Assembly: GCA_934168305.1 (NCBI GenBank)
Contig: CAKPNF010000012.1
Coordinates: forward strand, 1-39,224
Reading direction: 5' to 3'
Length of the DNA: 39,224 nt
Source: an uncultured Clostridia bacterium
GTDB lineage: Bacteria > Bacillota > Clostridia > TANB77 > CAG-508
In this document: positions 18,890 to 27,560 of the stretch, piece by piece
Numbering within the stretch: position 1 is the stretch's first letter
Layout: every line of letters starts with the position of its first letter
Program-made: the position numbers and the translations under genes
The notes under the pieces: model-generated
Database searches by the model: none
The model's input: the letters and a program-made list of their open reading frames with translations, nothing else
Told to the model about the DNA's origin: nothing

Positions 18890-18930
18890 GAACTAGATTT
18901 CTTCGTTTGCGATTAATCTAGTTCTTTTTT
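18890..18930 (+). terminator. Terminator of the FAD/Rieske gene
   Basis: GAACTAGATT pairs perfectly with AATCTAGTTC across a 15-base loop, followed by six T. Confidence 0.8.
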
Positions 18931-18939
18931 ATATCTTTC

Positions 18940-18968
18940 TTGAAATATTATGTAATCTATGATATAAT
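18940..18968 (+). promoter_or_regulatory. Sigma-A type promoter
   Basis: TTGAAA (18940-18945), 17 bases, TATAAT (18963-18968), 30 bases before the next ATG. Confidence 0.75.
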
Positions 18969-18997
18969 ACAAAAAAATTTGAAAGGAGGTTCTGCAT

Positions 18998-19333
18998 ATG
19001 TTTAAAGCAGAACAAATTGCTATTCAATATGTACCATCAAATACTATTGAAAAACAAGGAAAAAGATGTTCAATTGAACGTTTTTTACGGGAAGGCTATT
19101 ATGTAAAATTATCGCGTAATGGTTATTGGGTGTTAGTCAAGCCATCACAGGTTTTAGTCACATGTTATTGTGGAAAAAACGGTACTTTTACATATGATAT
19201 GAAAAGTGATATACTTAAATATCATAATCGCAAAAAAATTTCATTTTCTTTAATCGATAAATTTAAAAATGACTTTAAAAGTAACGTCATTTTAATAGAA
19301 GTTGATGAATCTGGTTATAGTTTTAAGTATTAA
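18998..19333 (+). CDS. Small protein of unknown function with an in-frame CGG codon
   Basis: 111 residues, soluble, no recognised family. The middle (REGYYVKLSRNGYWVLVKPSQVLVTCYCG) looks like a compact beta domain and two cysteines form C-Y-C. AGGAGG precedes the ATG. Codon 31 (19088-19090) is CGG, and here the frame runs on normally: skipping the C would hit a stop within five codons. The gene also uses CGT and CGC for arginine, unlike the AGA-rich genes around it, so it may be acquired. It is monocistronic, with its own promoter and terminator. Confidence 0.75.
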   Translation: MFKAEQIAIQYVPSNTIEKQGKRCSIERFLREGYYVKLSRNGYWVLVKPSQVLVTCYCGKNGTFTYDMKSDILKYHNRKKISFSLIDKFKNDFKSNVILIEVDESGYSFKY

Positions 19334-19342
19334 CACAATCTG

Positions 19343-19377
19343 GAAGAGTTGTATAAACAGCTCTTCTTCTTTTTTTA
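19343..19377 (+). terminator. Rho-independent terminator
   Basis: GAAGAGTTGT pairs with ACAGCTCTTC across ATAA, then a T-rich tail. Confidence 0.88.
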
Positions 19378-19431
19378 TTTTTATTAATATTTTATATAAT
19401 TAATTAAAAAGTTGTTAAAAAAGTTCTAAAT

Positions 19432-19460
19432 TTGATTTTTTTGCATATATATGTTATTAT
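19432..19460 (+). promoter_or_regulatory. Sigma-A type promoter of the 57-residue gene
   Basis: TTGATT (19432-19437), 17 bases, TATTAT (19455-19460). Confidence 0.6.
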
Positions 19461-19491
19461 ATGATTTCAACAATATAAAGGAGGAAAATTT

Positions 19492-19665
19492 ATGACTCAC
19501 TTAGAAGATGCTTTTAAGAGATTAGTTAATAAGAAAGGCGTTGAATATGCTATCCAAACTTTATCTTCTCCTAATTTACCGGAAGAAACAAAGGATGATT
19601 TAGCAAAAAAGCACTATCTTGTTGATGGATATCCAAACTTATCCTTAATCTATTCATTAATCTAA
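19492..19665 (+). CDS. Small protein of unknown function (57 residues)
   Basis: Too short for ordinary gene calling but well supported: promoter, AAGGAGG seven bases before the ATG, and a downstream hairpin. The sequence (THLEDAFKRLVNKKG, SSPNLPEETKDDLAKKHY) predicts two or three short soluble helices. I do not recognise a family. Confidence 0.75.
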   Translation: MTHLEDAFKRLVNKKGVEYAIQTLSSPNLPEETKDDLAKKHYLVDGYPNLSLIYSLI

Positions 19666-19712
19666 TAAGTTTTATCCTTGATATCAACATTTATTATGTT
19701 GGTATTTCCTAT

Positions 19713-19746
19713 AAGCTCTCTTTCGTATGATTGAGAGCTTTCTTAT
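19713..19746 (+). terminator. Terminator after the 57-residue gene
   Basis: AAGCTCTC pairs with GAGAGCTT, followed by TCTTATTTT. A weaker hairpin (ATCAACAT with ATGTTGGT, 19683-19703) precedes it. Confidence 0.75.
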
Positions 19747-19788
19747 TTTCCAAAAGTTTATAAATTTGTAGGAATTTTTTCTTTTTTG

Positions 19789-19827
19789 CAAACACTTGTT
19801 TACATTTGTATAAATTAATGCTATAAT
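19789..19827 (+). promoter_or_regulatory. Promoter with LexA-like box in front of the Y-family polymerase
   Basis: TTTACA (19799-19804), 17 bases, TATAAT (19822-19827). The stretch CAAACACTTGTTTA (19789-19802) overlaps the -35 box and resembles the Gram-positive SOS box (CGAAC-4N-GTTCG type) with an AAACA/TGTTT palindrome. Promoter confidence is higher than operator confidence. Confidence 0.65.
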
Positions 19828-19858
19828 TTAATTAGTGATTTTATTAAGGAGGTGCAAT

Positions 19859-21361
19859 ATGCAAGATAGAGAACAACACATTTATGTATCAATAGATTTA
19901 AAAAGCTTTTATGCATCTGTAGAATGCCAAGAACGTGGTCTAAACCCTATTACCACAAACTTAGTAGTTGCAGATAGTAGCAGAACTGAAAAAACAATAT
20001 GTCTTGCTGTTAGTCCTTCCCTAAAGTCATATGGTATACCTGGAAGAGCAAGATTGTTCGAAGTAATACAAAAAGTAAAAGAAGTCAATATTGAAAGAAA
20101 ACGAAAAGCTCCTAATCAGACATTTACAGGTTCATCTTATGATAATACGGCTATATTAAAAAATCCAGATTTAGAATTATCTTATATAATCGCACCTCCA
20201 AGAATGGGCTTTTATATGAAATATAGCACAAACATTTACAACATATATTTAAAATGGTTTTCTTCAGATGATATATATGTTTATTCAATTGATGAAGTTT
20301 TTATAGATGTTACGCATTATTTAAAAACATATCATATGACTGCACGAGAACTGGTAACTCATGTTATACAAGATGTTTATAAAAGCACTGGAATAACTGC
20401 AACAGCTGGAATTGGAACAAATTTATATCTATGTAAAATTGCTATGGACATTGTTGCCAAGCATGTTGAACCTAATAAAAATGGGGTTAGAATAGCAGGA
20501 TTAGACGAAATGACTTACAGAAAATTATTATGGAATCATAGACCTCTTACAGACTTTTGGCGAGTTGGTTCCGGATATGCGAAAAAACTTGAGGCTCATG
20601 GGATATATACAATGGGAGATGTAGCGAGAACTTCTATACAAAACGAGGAATTATTATATAAATTATTTGGTATAAATGCAGAATTATTGATAGACCACGC
20701 TTGGGGTTGGGAACCTGTTAATATTAAACAAATAAAAGAATATAAACCCGAAAACAATAGCATTAGCTCTGGTCAGGTACTACATTGTCCTTATGATTAT
20801 GAAAAAACAAAACTTATAATAAAGGAAATGACGGAACTTTTAACACTAGATTTAGTTAAAAAAAATCTTGTTACAAATCAAATAGTTCTAACTGTTGGAT
20901 ATGATATAGAAAATTTGACTGACCCATTTATAAAAAATTTATATAAAGGTGAAATTACAACAGATAGATATGGACGAAAAATTCCTAAACATGCACATGG
21001 TACAATAAATTTGGACCACAAAACATCTTCTACAAAAATAATAATGGATGCTGTTATGAAATTATATGAAAGAATTATAAATAAGCAGTTATTAGTAAGA
21101 AGAATTAATATTACAGTTAATAATGTTGTAGACGAATTTACTGTAAAAAATAAAAAAACATATGAACAGATAGATTTATTTACAGATTATCAAAAAAAGG
21201 CCGAAAAACTTCAGAAAGAAAAAATGGAAAAAGAATTGCAAAAGGCAATGATTGGTATAAAAAATAAATATGGAAAAAATGCCGTTATAAAGGGTATGAA
21301 TTTACAGGATGGAGGAACTACTATTGATAGAAATAAACAGATTGGAGGTCATATGGAATAG
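19859..21361 (+). CDS. Y-family DNA polymerase (UvrX/UmuC-like)
   Basis: 500 residues. Translesion synthesis polymerase. Catalytic motifs of the palm are visible: SIDLKSFYASVECQERG (first Asp, D13) and YSIDEVFIDVT (the Asp-Glu pair), plus the helix-hairpin-helix/little-finger regions (IGTNLYLCKIAMDIVAKH, FWRVGSGYAKKLEAHGI). The end (TTIDRNKQIGGH) is the typical tail of the UvrX/YqjW group. The start ATG at 19859 has AAGGAGG; an upstream in-frame start at 19835 precedes that site. Followed without a gap by a YolD-like gene, a pairing common in Firmicutes, and preceded by a possible SOS box. Confidence 0.93.
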   Translation: MQDREQHIYVSIDLKSFYASVECQERGLNPITTNLVVADSSRTEKTICLAVSPSLKSYGIPGRARLFEVIQKVKEVNIERKRKAPNQTFTGSSYDNTAILKNPDLELSYIIAPPRMGFYMKYSTNIYNIYLKWFSSDDIYVYSIDEVFIDVTHYLKTYHMTARELVTHVIQDVYKSTGITATAGIGTNLYLCKIAMDIVAKHVEPNKNGVRIAGLDEMTYRKLLWNHRPLTDFWRVGSGYAKKLEAHGIYTMGDVARTSIQNEELLYKLFGINAELLIDHAWGWEPVNIKQIKEYKPENNSISSGQVLHCPYDYEKTKLIIKEMTELLTLDLVKKNLVTNQIVLTVGYDIENLTDPFIKNLYKGEITTDRYGRKIPKHAHGTINLDHKTSSTKIIMDAVMKLYERIINKQLLVRRINITVNNVVDEFTVKNKKTYEQIDLFTDYQKKAEKLQKEKMEKELQKAMIGIKNKYGKNAVIKGMNLQDGGTTIDRNKQIGGHME

Positions 21362-21547
21362 ATGAAAAAAAATTATGATGATATTATAAATTTGCCTCAT
21401 CATGTTTCTAAAAGGCATCCTCAAATGTCTTTGGAGGCAAGGGCTGCACAGTTTGCAGCTTTTGCTGCTTTAACTGGATATGAGGATAAAATTAAGGAAA
21501 CTGAGAGAATTGTTAATGAAAAATATGAAGATAATAATATTTTTTAA
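21362..21547 (+). CDS. YolD-like small protein
   Basis: 61 residues. The start codon immediately follows the polymerase stop, so the two are translationally coupled. Carries the YolD-type core HVSKRHPQMSLEARAAQFAAF and ALTGYEDKIKETER. YolD-like proteins usually accompany Y-family polymerases and are thought to modulate them. This copy is only the N-terminal YolD core, shorter than the roughly 100-residue family members. Confidence 0.85.
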   Translation: MKKNYDDIINLPHHVSKRHPQMSLEARAAQFAAFAALTGYEDKIKETERIVNEKYEDNNIF

Positions 21548-21658
21548 TCAATTTTATTATACTGCAAAATTATATTCTCAAATAATTATAAATATTCGTG
21601 TAATTTAGTAAAGATTTTAAGTTTTGGTTTTTTGCAGAAATAAATTATTTAAAAATAG

Positions 21659-21710
21659 AGAATTGGTAAAATATGGATATATTTATTCATATACTACCAA
21701 TTCTTTTATT
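21659..21710 (+). terminator. Terminator-like hairpin after the polymerase operon
   Basis: AGAATTGGTA (21659-21668) pairs perfectly with TACCAATTCT (21695-21704), with an inner palindromic ATATG/CATAT, then a T-rich tail. A second small hairpin (CCTAT/ATAGG, then TTTTT) lies at about 21730-21752. Confidence 0.65.
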
Positions 21711-21772
21711 TTAAACATCACTTAATAGACCTATACAAAATAGGCTTTTTCAACATTATGTAAATAGTATCT

Positions 21773-22989
21773 TTACAATAAGCACAGCTGTCCATCATAC
21801 TCTTTTCTTTTTCTTATACTTTCCCATTCTCTTATTCCACATCTTGTCTTTGATAATATGTTATATATTCCTCTTGCTAGCTGATAAAACCATAGATATA
21901 CATTCGTTTTTAAAGATTTTGATTCCTTTATTATTTTATTTACAAATTCTCTTTTTCCAATTTTTTCGCTAAGCATTGCCACTAATCCAATTGCATATGT
22001 GAGCATTTTATTCAAATTATTTATTGATTTTAATGTTCTTACTCTAAAATTTTCAAAGTTATATTCCTGCTTTTTAAACTTGAAATATCCTTCAATTCTC
22101 CATCTATCTAAATAACATCTTGCTGTCTTTATTACATCTTCTTTACTTTTTATTGGTATATTACTTGCTAACATCATTGGCGTTTCTCCTAATCCATATA
22201 CTAATACTAAATTTATCCATTTCTTATTGGCTGTAATCTGTACTTTTATTACACTAGCATAACATTCTTTTTCTACTCCTTGAAATAATAATTTCATTTG
22301 TATTTTTCCTTTGTGTGAATCTCTTATTGTTGTTATTTTATACCATTTATGATTTCTATATACTTTTCTATTTTCTTTTAGTCTTATTACAAAATATTGA
22401 TTCTTTTCAAAATAATGATTAAATATTAAATTATTATCATAACCTCTATCATTAACAAAAATTCCTTTTTGCTTTCTTTTATCTAATAAATTTACTATTT
22501 TATCTATTCCTTCAAATGTAACGTCATTTGCTGATACAAAGTCTTTTTGGGTTGATGAATGTATTTTTGAAAATAAACTAATTGGTTGTTTTTTATTTTG
22601 TGTTAGTCCCACTATTTCTGTGTGATGATAACCTTTTTCATAACTTTTATTTCTACTTGAACCATCTCTTACAATTCCTAAATCTTCAAATTTTTCTCCT
22701 AATGGTTTTATGATATCACTATCATCTATTAAAAATATTGGATTTTCGCCTAAAGAATCCATTGCTGAATTACAATATTTTTCATCTATTGATGAAGATA
22801 AATCATTTGATAAATTATCACTTAATCTATCTATTGTATAAGCCTTTTTGTTTTTTCATCTAAGGCTCCTGCAATACTTGATAATAAGATATCTTTTGAT
22901 TCTGGTTTTCTTGTACCTTCAAAAATTTTTTTAGAAAAATTTATGATATCTCTTTTCATTTCATAATTATTTGTGGTAAAATTGTCCAT
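21773..22989 (-). pseudogene. IS4-type transposase, broken by a -1 frameshift near 22850
   Basis: The catalytic part (329 codons from the internal ATG at 22762) has FLIDDSD (first Asp), FVNDRGYDN (second Asp) and the IS4 signature Y-2-R-3-E-6-K exactly (YLDRWRIEGYFKFKK). The N-terminus starts at the ATG at 22989 (DNFTTNNYEMKRDIINFSKK) in another frame: it reads GAA-AAA-ACA-AAA-AGG and then hits TAG, while the -1 frame reads AAA-AAG-GCT-TAT and joins the catalytic part. This differs from the CGG shifts of this window: opposite direction, in an A-run. It could be a decayed IS or -1 slippage on A-AAA-AGG. I could not find convincing terminal inverted repeats. Confidence 0.82.
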
Positions 22990-23150
22990 AGAAAAATCTC
23001 CATTTTTTTGTTTAGTGTATTTTTTTAAAATTCAATTTAATTATACTAAAATAATGGCGGTTTTTCTTTATTTTCACATAAATTTCATAATTCTGTGGAT
23101 AACGTTTCGGAATATTTTCAAAAAAGACCGAAACTTAAATGAAAATAAAT

Positions 23151-23179
23151 TTGCAATATTATGTAAAATATGTTATTAT
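23151..23179 (+). promoter_or_regulatory. Sigma-A type promoter
   Basis: TTGCAA (23151-23156), 17 bases, TATTAT (23174-23179), upstream of the gene at 23265. Confidence 0.6.
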
Positions 23180-23264
23180 ATATTTATATGCACATTGAAA
23201 AAAGAATAATTATTTCTTGTACATACCTATACGCGCATAAACAATATTTGAGGAGGACACATTT

Positions 23265-23729
23265 ATGGAAAATATGTATGCAAAAATAGTAACTGGAAAC
23301 AAATATGACCGAAAAATCGCTGCAAATCATAATTTTGAAATGTATAAAGCTAAAGTAAAGGCTAAAGATATTGCAAAGATCGAATCTGATTTTATTCAAC
23401 ATAATCATGTAGGCTGTTGTTTACACTATGCATTGGCTCTTTATAATCTTTTATATGAAGCAGGATATGAGGTTTACCTTGTAACTACTCCAGAAGATGA
23501 TGGAGATAATCATGCGAGTGTCTGTTATACTTTAAATGGTAAAAGATATATCGCTGACCCTGTAAAAACTGTAATTACAGGAGACTTCAGTTATATTCGA
23601 ATTCCTTTTGAAAAGTTTAAAAATGAAAATGCATGGCTTAAAGTTTTTGAACCCAATGGTATGTATGGAGAGGAATTATTCTTCGAAAACTTCCTTGCAA
23701 ACTGCCATAAAGAATTTTATAAAAGTTAA
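23265..23729 (+). CDS. Putative transglutaminase/papain-like protein
   Basis: 154 residues, no signal peptide. The order Cys (HVGCCLHYALALYNLLYEAGY, around residue 50), His (DDGDNHASVCYTLNGKRYI) and Asp (IADPVKT) follows the catalytic Cys-His-Asp order of the transglutaminase-like fold, and the helix after the Cys fits. Substrate unknown. AGGAGG before the ATG. It stands alone between a promoter and a terminator. Confidence 0.6.
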   Translation: MENMYAKIVTGNKYDRKIAANHNFEMYKAKVKAKDIAKIESDFIQHNHVGCCLHYALALYNLLYEAGYEVYLVTTPEDDGDNHASVCYTLNGKRYIADPVKTVITGDFSYIRIPFEKFKNENAWLKVFEPNGMYGEELFFENFLANCHKEFYKS

Positions 23730-23739
23730 AGGAAGGACT

Positions 23740-23781
23740 AAAGGATGCTAATTGATTCAAATCAATATGGTATCCTTTTTT
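23740..23781 (+). terminator. Rho-independent terminator
   Basis: AAAGGAT (23740-23746) pairs with ATCCTTT (23772-23778), extended internally by ATTGA/TCAAT, then a T-run. Confidence 0.8.
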
Positions 23782-23795
23782 ATAGTTTAAAAAAG

Positions 23796-23824
23796 TTGTG
23801 AAAAAAAGAATTTTATGATACTAT
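23796..23824 (+). promoter_or_regulatory. Sigma-A type promoter of the membrane/HEPN gene pair
   Basis: TTGTGA (23796-23801), 17 bases, TACTAT (23819-23824), about 34 bases upstream of the first start codon. Confidence 0.55.
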
Positions 23825-23857
23825 ATTTATAGATTATTTTAGGGAATGGGGTATAAT

Positions 23858-24104
23858 ATGGCATTAAAAGATTTAGAAAAAGAAATTGAAAATATTAGAG
23901 AAAGAAATAAAAAGGTTGAATTAAATAAATCATGGGAAACAAGTTCGACAAGAAAAATTTGTATAATGATTTTAACTTATATTGTTGTTATAACCTATTC
24001 ATATGTTATAAGAAAGTATGATAATATACTATTAAGTTCATTAGTCCCTGTTATTCGGATTTACGTTATCTACATTATCCTTAAAATATATAAGAAAAAT
24101 GTGA
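23858..24104 (+). CDS. Small two-helix membrane protein, two frames joined at CGG 24056-24058
   Basis: 81 residues when joined. Charged N-terminus (LEKEIENIRERNKKVELNKSWETS), a first membrane helix (ICIMILTYIVVITYSYVI), and a second that only makes sense in the +1 frame. Zero frame reads CCT-GTT-ATT-CGG-ATT-TAC and continues to a TAG at 24118. Skipping the C at 24056 gives ATT-GGA-TTT-ACG-TTA-TCT and the ending VPVIGFTLSTLSLKYIRKM, then TGA at 24104. The block VPxxGFxLSTLSL is one I recognise as the conserved end of a family of small bacterial membrane proteins. The start may be the ATG at 23846 or 23858; I prefer the latter (GGGG site upstream). Function unknown. Followed after 29 bases by the double-HEPN-motif gene. 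Confidence 0.75.
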
Positions 24105-24133
24105 GAAAAATTAGGTAGAAAAGGAGAATAAAA

Positions 24134-25351
24134 GTGGATAAAGAAAAGTTAGAACTATTACAAAATAGTCTTAAGTTTAAATTATTTAATACCTTTGGCA
24201 ATACAATTGAAGAATTTGAAGCAAATGCTGAAAAACTTTCATTTATAGGGACAATAACAGATTTTAATATTATAAAAGGCTTATATAATAATTCAAATAT
24301 TATTTATAACGAGAGAGAGTTATTACATTTAAATGAAATCTTAAATATAAGTCGAGAAAAAGAACAAGTACAAATTGATAAAATGATCTTTTCTTTAAAA
24401 TGTATTAAACAATTATCCGATTTTAAGAATAATCAAAGATTTATAGGAAATGAGTTATTACAAGCAACATATATGTCAATTTTTTCAAGATATAATGATA
24501 ATAGAGATAGAAGTGATAATATATTTGTCTCAAGAGACTTAATTGATGAAGTTATTAAAGAAGAACATGAAAGCGAAATTGGAAAAATATATATGACATA
24601 TAAAAGATATGGTAATTTTTTATACCAGTATATACACGATACTTCTGAGAATAAAAGTCAGAAAGATAGCAAACATAATAAAAGATTCGTTACATATGTT
24701 TTAAGAAGTATCCGAAATAATATAGCTCATGGAGATTTCTGTAATTTATCTGACAGTGAAAAACAAATTGTAAATGTAGAAAGTCATGGAGAAAATATAG
24801 AAGAATTTAAGGCAAAGTTCGAATTTCAATGTTTGAATAGCATTTGTAATAAATTATCTCGACAATTAAAAAATTCGAATGATGATGTATTATTTGAATT
24901 AGAAGATTCCTTAAAAAATGGAACACCTGATAAATTATATTATTCATGTAAAGATGATGAAAATAAAATCATGCGCATTGTATTTCCAATATATATAAAC
25001 AGTTTTATAGTTTATAATTTCAAAAAATTTAAGGATTTAAAAAAAGTATCACAATTTGGAAAAGGAAAAGAGTCAGAGATTGTTAAACAGTTTTATGACA
25101 GAAATAATAGTGATTGTTTTTTAAGTAAAATTGTGCAAAATAGCAATAATGAAAGTATTGATGAATTTGAAGTATTCAGAGATATTAGAAATTCAGTTGT
25201 GCATAATAAAGTGGTATATAAAAATGGATGTATAATAACTGAAAATGGACTTCAAATTCCTTATGCAATATTCTATGATATGCTACACAACCAAGAACAA
25301 ATTTTAAGTGCTCGAAATGAAAATAAAGAAGAAGATAGAAATATATATTAA
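24134..25351 (+). CDS. Protein with two HEPN-type R-x4-H motifs
   Basis: 405 residues, soluble, mostly helical, no named family recognised. Two motifs have the HEPN ribonuclease/nucleotidyl pattern: RNNIAH at residues 194-199 and RNSVVH at 352-357, each on a predicted helix preceded by another (VLRSI; FEVFRDI). HEPN proteins often act as RNases or sensors in defence and toxin systems; that role here is inference. GTG start at 24134 with AAGGAGA upstream. Probably co-transcribed with the small membrane protein. It lies just outside the integrated element that begins at about 25587. Confidence 0.65.
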   Translation: MDKEKLELLQNSLKFKLFNTFGNTIEEFEANAEKLSFIGTITDFNIIKGLYNNSNIIYNERELLHLNEILNISREKEQVQIDKMIFSLKCIKQLSDFKNNQRFIGNELLQATYMSIFSRYNDNRDRSDNIFVSRDLIDEVIKEEHESEIGKIYMTYKRYGNFLYQYIHDTSENKSQKDSKHNKRFVTYVLRSIRNNIAHGDFCNLSDSEKQIVNVESHGENIEEFKAKFEFQCLNSICNKLSRQLKNSNDDVLFELEDSLKNGTPDKLYYSCKDDENKIMRIVFPIYINSFIVYNFKKFKDLKKVSQFGKGKESEIVKQFYDRNNSDCFLSKIVQNSNNESIDEFEVFRDIRNSVVHNKVVYKNGCIITENGLQIPYAIFYDMLHNQEQILSARNENKEEDRNIY

Positions 25352-25730
25352 AAGAATAGTCAAAATGTATAAGTGTCGATGATGTGAAACAAAAATATTG
25401 ATATATCTAGCTTTAAGCTGTGAGGTCAAAGCACACAATTAGGCACATCTTTTATGGCACAACTTTGGCACACCTTTAGCACATATTCGGTTAAATTTTT
25501 TAAGATTTTTAAAAAGTGTGAGAATTGAAAAAAGTCTATTTCAAGCCTTTAAGAAAAAAAAATAAAGGCTGTAAAAGCCTTTTTTAATGGTCGAGGTGGT
25601 AACTTTTTCAAAATACCACAAAGCCTTTATTTATCAATGTTTTATAATATTTTTTATATTTTAAAACATTTTTTTAAAACTCTTATTTTAGTATTAATCT
25701 AAAATTCATATATTTAATTTTAAATGTTCT
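25352..25730 (+). other. Gene-free spacer at the left end of the tRNA-Pro element
   Basis: About 380 bases without a gene. It contains four loosely spaced GGCACA/AGCACA repeats (about 25440-25492), a hairpin AAAGGCT/AAGCCTTT (about 25564-25582), the short tRNA-Pro copy at 25587 and AT-rich DNA up to the integrase stop. Confidence 0.6.
25587..25598 (+). other. Candidate attachment site: copy of the tRNA-Pro 3' end
   Basis: ATGGTCGAGGTG is identical and in the same orientation to 33668-33679, which covers the last 11 bases (including CCA) of tRNA-Pro. The two copies are 8081 bases apart and enclose integrase, excisionase, relaxase and replication genes. Confidence 0.7.
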
Positions 25731-27038
25731 TTATGCTCTTTCTCTCTTTAAATAATCTATTACTTTTTGAGTTTCTTTTTGTTTATAATAATTGTAAATA
25801 TCTCCATAAGTATTTATTGTAGTTTCTATATTAGCATGTCCCATTAATTTTTGTAAGACTGGTAAATCTACACCAGCTTCAATACATCTAGTTGCAAAAG
25901 TATGTCTTAACATATGGGTATTTACAGGTTTTGTAATTCCTGCATTTTTACATATTCGCTTAAATGCTGAATTTATTGTATTATCTACATATAATTTTTT
26001 ATTTGCTTGACAAAATAGAACTTGATTTTTGTTTTCTATTTTGTTATTTAATGCATCTTTTATAATATCTTCTGTAAGTTCATTTATTTCTATATTCCTT
26101 TTACCACTTTTAGTTTTAGTTGGACCAATAATAGTGTTTTTATTTCTATCTTTTGTTAATGTTTTTGTAACTTTTATCATTTTATTATCTAAATCAATGT
26201 CATCATTGTAATTTAGTGCTAATACTTCTCCAATCCTCATACCAGTATATAGGCATAAAAGAATAATGTTTTTATAATTTGATGAATGACTTTCTAAATA
26301 ATCTTCTAATTGATTTTGTTCTGTTATTGTTAAAGATACTACGTCTTTATCTTCTTTTTGGCTCTTTGGCTTTTCAATACAATCAATACCTTCAAATAAA
26401 TTTTTTACTAAATACAATTTATAATTTGCATATTCGTAAACATATTTAAGCATCCTATAATCTTTTTTTATAGTGGAATTTGACTTTATTCTTTCTTCTT
26501 GTAAAAAGTCTTCAATTTGCTTTCTAGTTACTTTTTCTATTGGAATGTTTGCAAATTTACGCTTTTTTATTCTTGCTAGTGTTGACATATTCGTATTATA
26601 AGCATTTGCTTTTGTTTTGCCCATTCTATATTTTGAATCTTCAATTTCTTGTGCTAGTATTGCTATTGTTTTCTCTGTTCTTTTTAGTTCAATAGCACTA
26701 CCATACTTTTTCATTTCTAATTTGTATTTATACATTTTATCTAATGCTTCTTCTTGTGTTTTAGCAGTAAATGTTTTTCTAATTGCTTCTCCTGTTTCTA
26801 TATCTTTTCCTATTGTTAGAGTTGCTTTATGTTGTTCATTAATATAGAACTTGTCACATTTTTCTGAATCCTTACATTTTTTACATTTACTGCATTTGCC
26901 CATCTCTTTTTTATCTTTTCTATTTTTGCAAAGTGATCTATCTTTACATTTCTTACATATAGGACACATAGGTAATCCAGAGTTCTTTTTTTCTGTTTTT
27001 ATTATATATGTTCCTACGGTATAACCTTTTATACTCAT
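25731..27038 (-). CDS. int: Tyrosine recombinase (Tn916-type integrase)
   Basis: 435 residues. Integrates and excises the mobile element. N-terminus with a dense Cys cluster (CPICKKCKD, CKNRKDKKEMGKCSKCKKC), probably zinc binding, an arm-binding domain (ATLTIGKDIETGEAIRKTF), core-binding domain, and catalytic domain with Arg (YTGMRIGEVLAL), H-x-x-R (HMLRHTFATR), His (LMGHANIETT) and Tyr (INTYGDIY). Start chosen at the ATG at 27038, behind GGAGG. It sits 130 bases from the left attachment copy, the usual position for an element's integrase. Confidence 0.93.
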   Translation of the reverse strand: MSIKGYTVGTYIIKTEKKNSGLPMCPICKKCKDRSLCKNRKDKKEMGKCSKCKKCKDSEKCDKFYINEQHKATLTIGKDIETGEAIRKTFTAKTQEEALDKMYKYKLEMKKYGSAIELKRTEKTIAILAQEIEDSKYRMGKTKANAYNTNMSTLARIKKRKFANIPIEKVTRKQIEDFLQEERIKSNSTIKKDYRMLKYVYEYANYKLYLVKNLFEGIDCIEKPKSQKEDKDVVSLTITEQNQLEDYLESHSSNYKNIILLCLYTGMRIGEVLALNYNDDIDLDNKMIKVTKTLTKDRNKNTIIGPTKTKSGKRNIEINELTEDIIKDALNNKIENKNQVLFCQANKKLYVDNTINSAFKRICKNAGITKPVNTHMLRHTFATRCIEAGVDLPVLQKLMGHANIETTINTYGDIYNYYKQKETQKVIDYLKRERA

Positions 27039-27185
27039 AATATTTCCTCCGTTTCTCAATTTTTTTGAGGAAATACCTTGTCTAATTTTTAAATTGGTAG
27101 TATAATAATTTTATAAACAATTTGAACAGGGTATTTCCTGTTTTACTTAGAAGATTTAATGTGCTAGATTAAGTCTTCTTTCTTT

Positions 27186-27383
27186 TTATTCTGCCATAAT
27201 TCTTTTATGGCTTAAAAATTCGTTTAGACAGTCAGCTTTTATCCAAAATTTTCTGCCTATCTTTATGCTTGGAAAATCTTCTTGATGAAATAACTGCAAG
27301 CATTTCTGTTTTCCGATATGCAATAATTTGCATACGTCATCTGATGAGTATAATTTGATGTTGATTTCTTCTAAATTCTGCAT
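27186..27383 (-). CDS. xis: Excisionase-like MerR/HTH_17 protein
   Basis: 65 residues. Winged-helix DNA-binding fold of the excisionase type: LYSSDDVCKLLHIGKQKCLQLF, then FPSIKIGRKFWIKADCLNEFL. Start at the ATG at 27383 behind AAAGGAGA; longer in-frame starts lack a site. Lies just upstream of the integrase on the same strand, so it probably assists excision. Confidence 0.85.
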   Translation of the reverse strand: MQNLEEINIKLYSSDDVCKLLHIGKQKCLQLFHQEDFPSIKIGRKFWIKADCLNEFLSHKRIMAE

Positions 27384-27560
27384 ATTTTTTATCTCCTTTC
27401 CTTGACAACATTTACTTAATATAGTATAACTATATTGTGAGAGATTTGTCAAAACTATTTAAAATTGTAAATTGATTATATAATCATATTTTATATTTGT
27501 CAACATATTTATAAAAATATTTTGAAATATTTCACATTTTATTTTTAGGGGGATTAAAAA

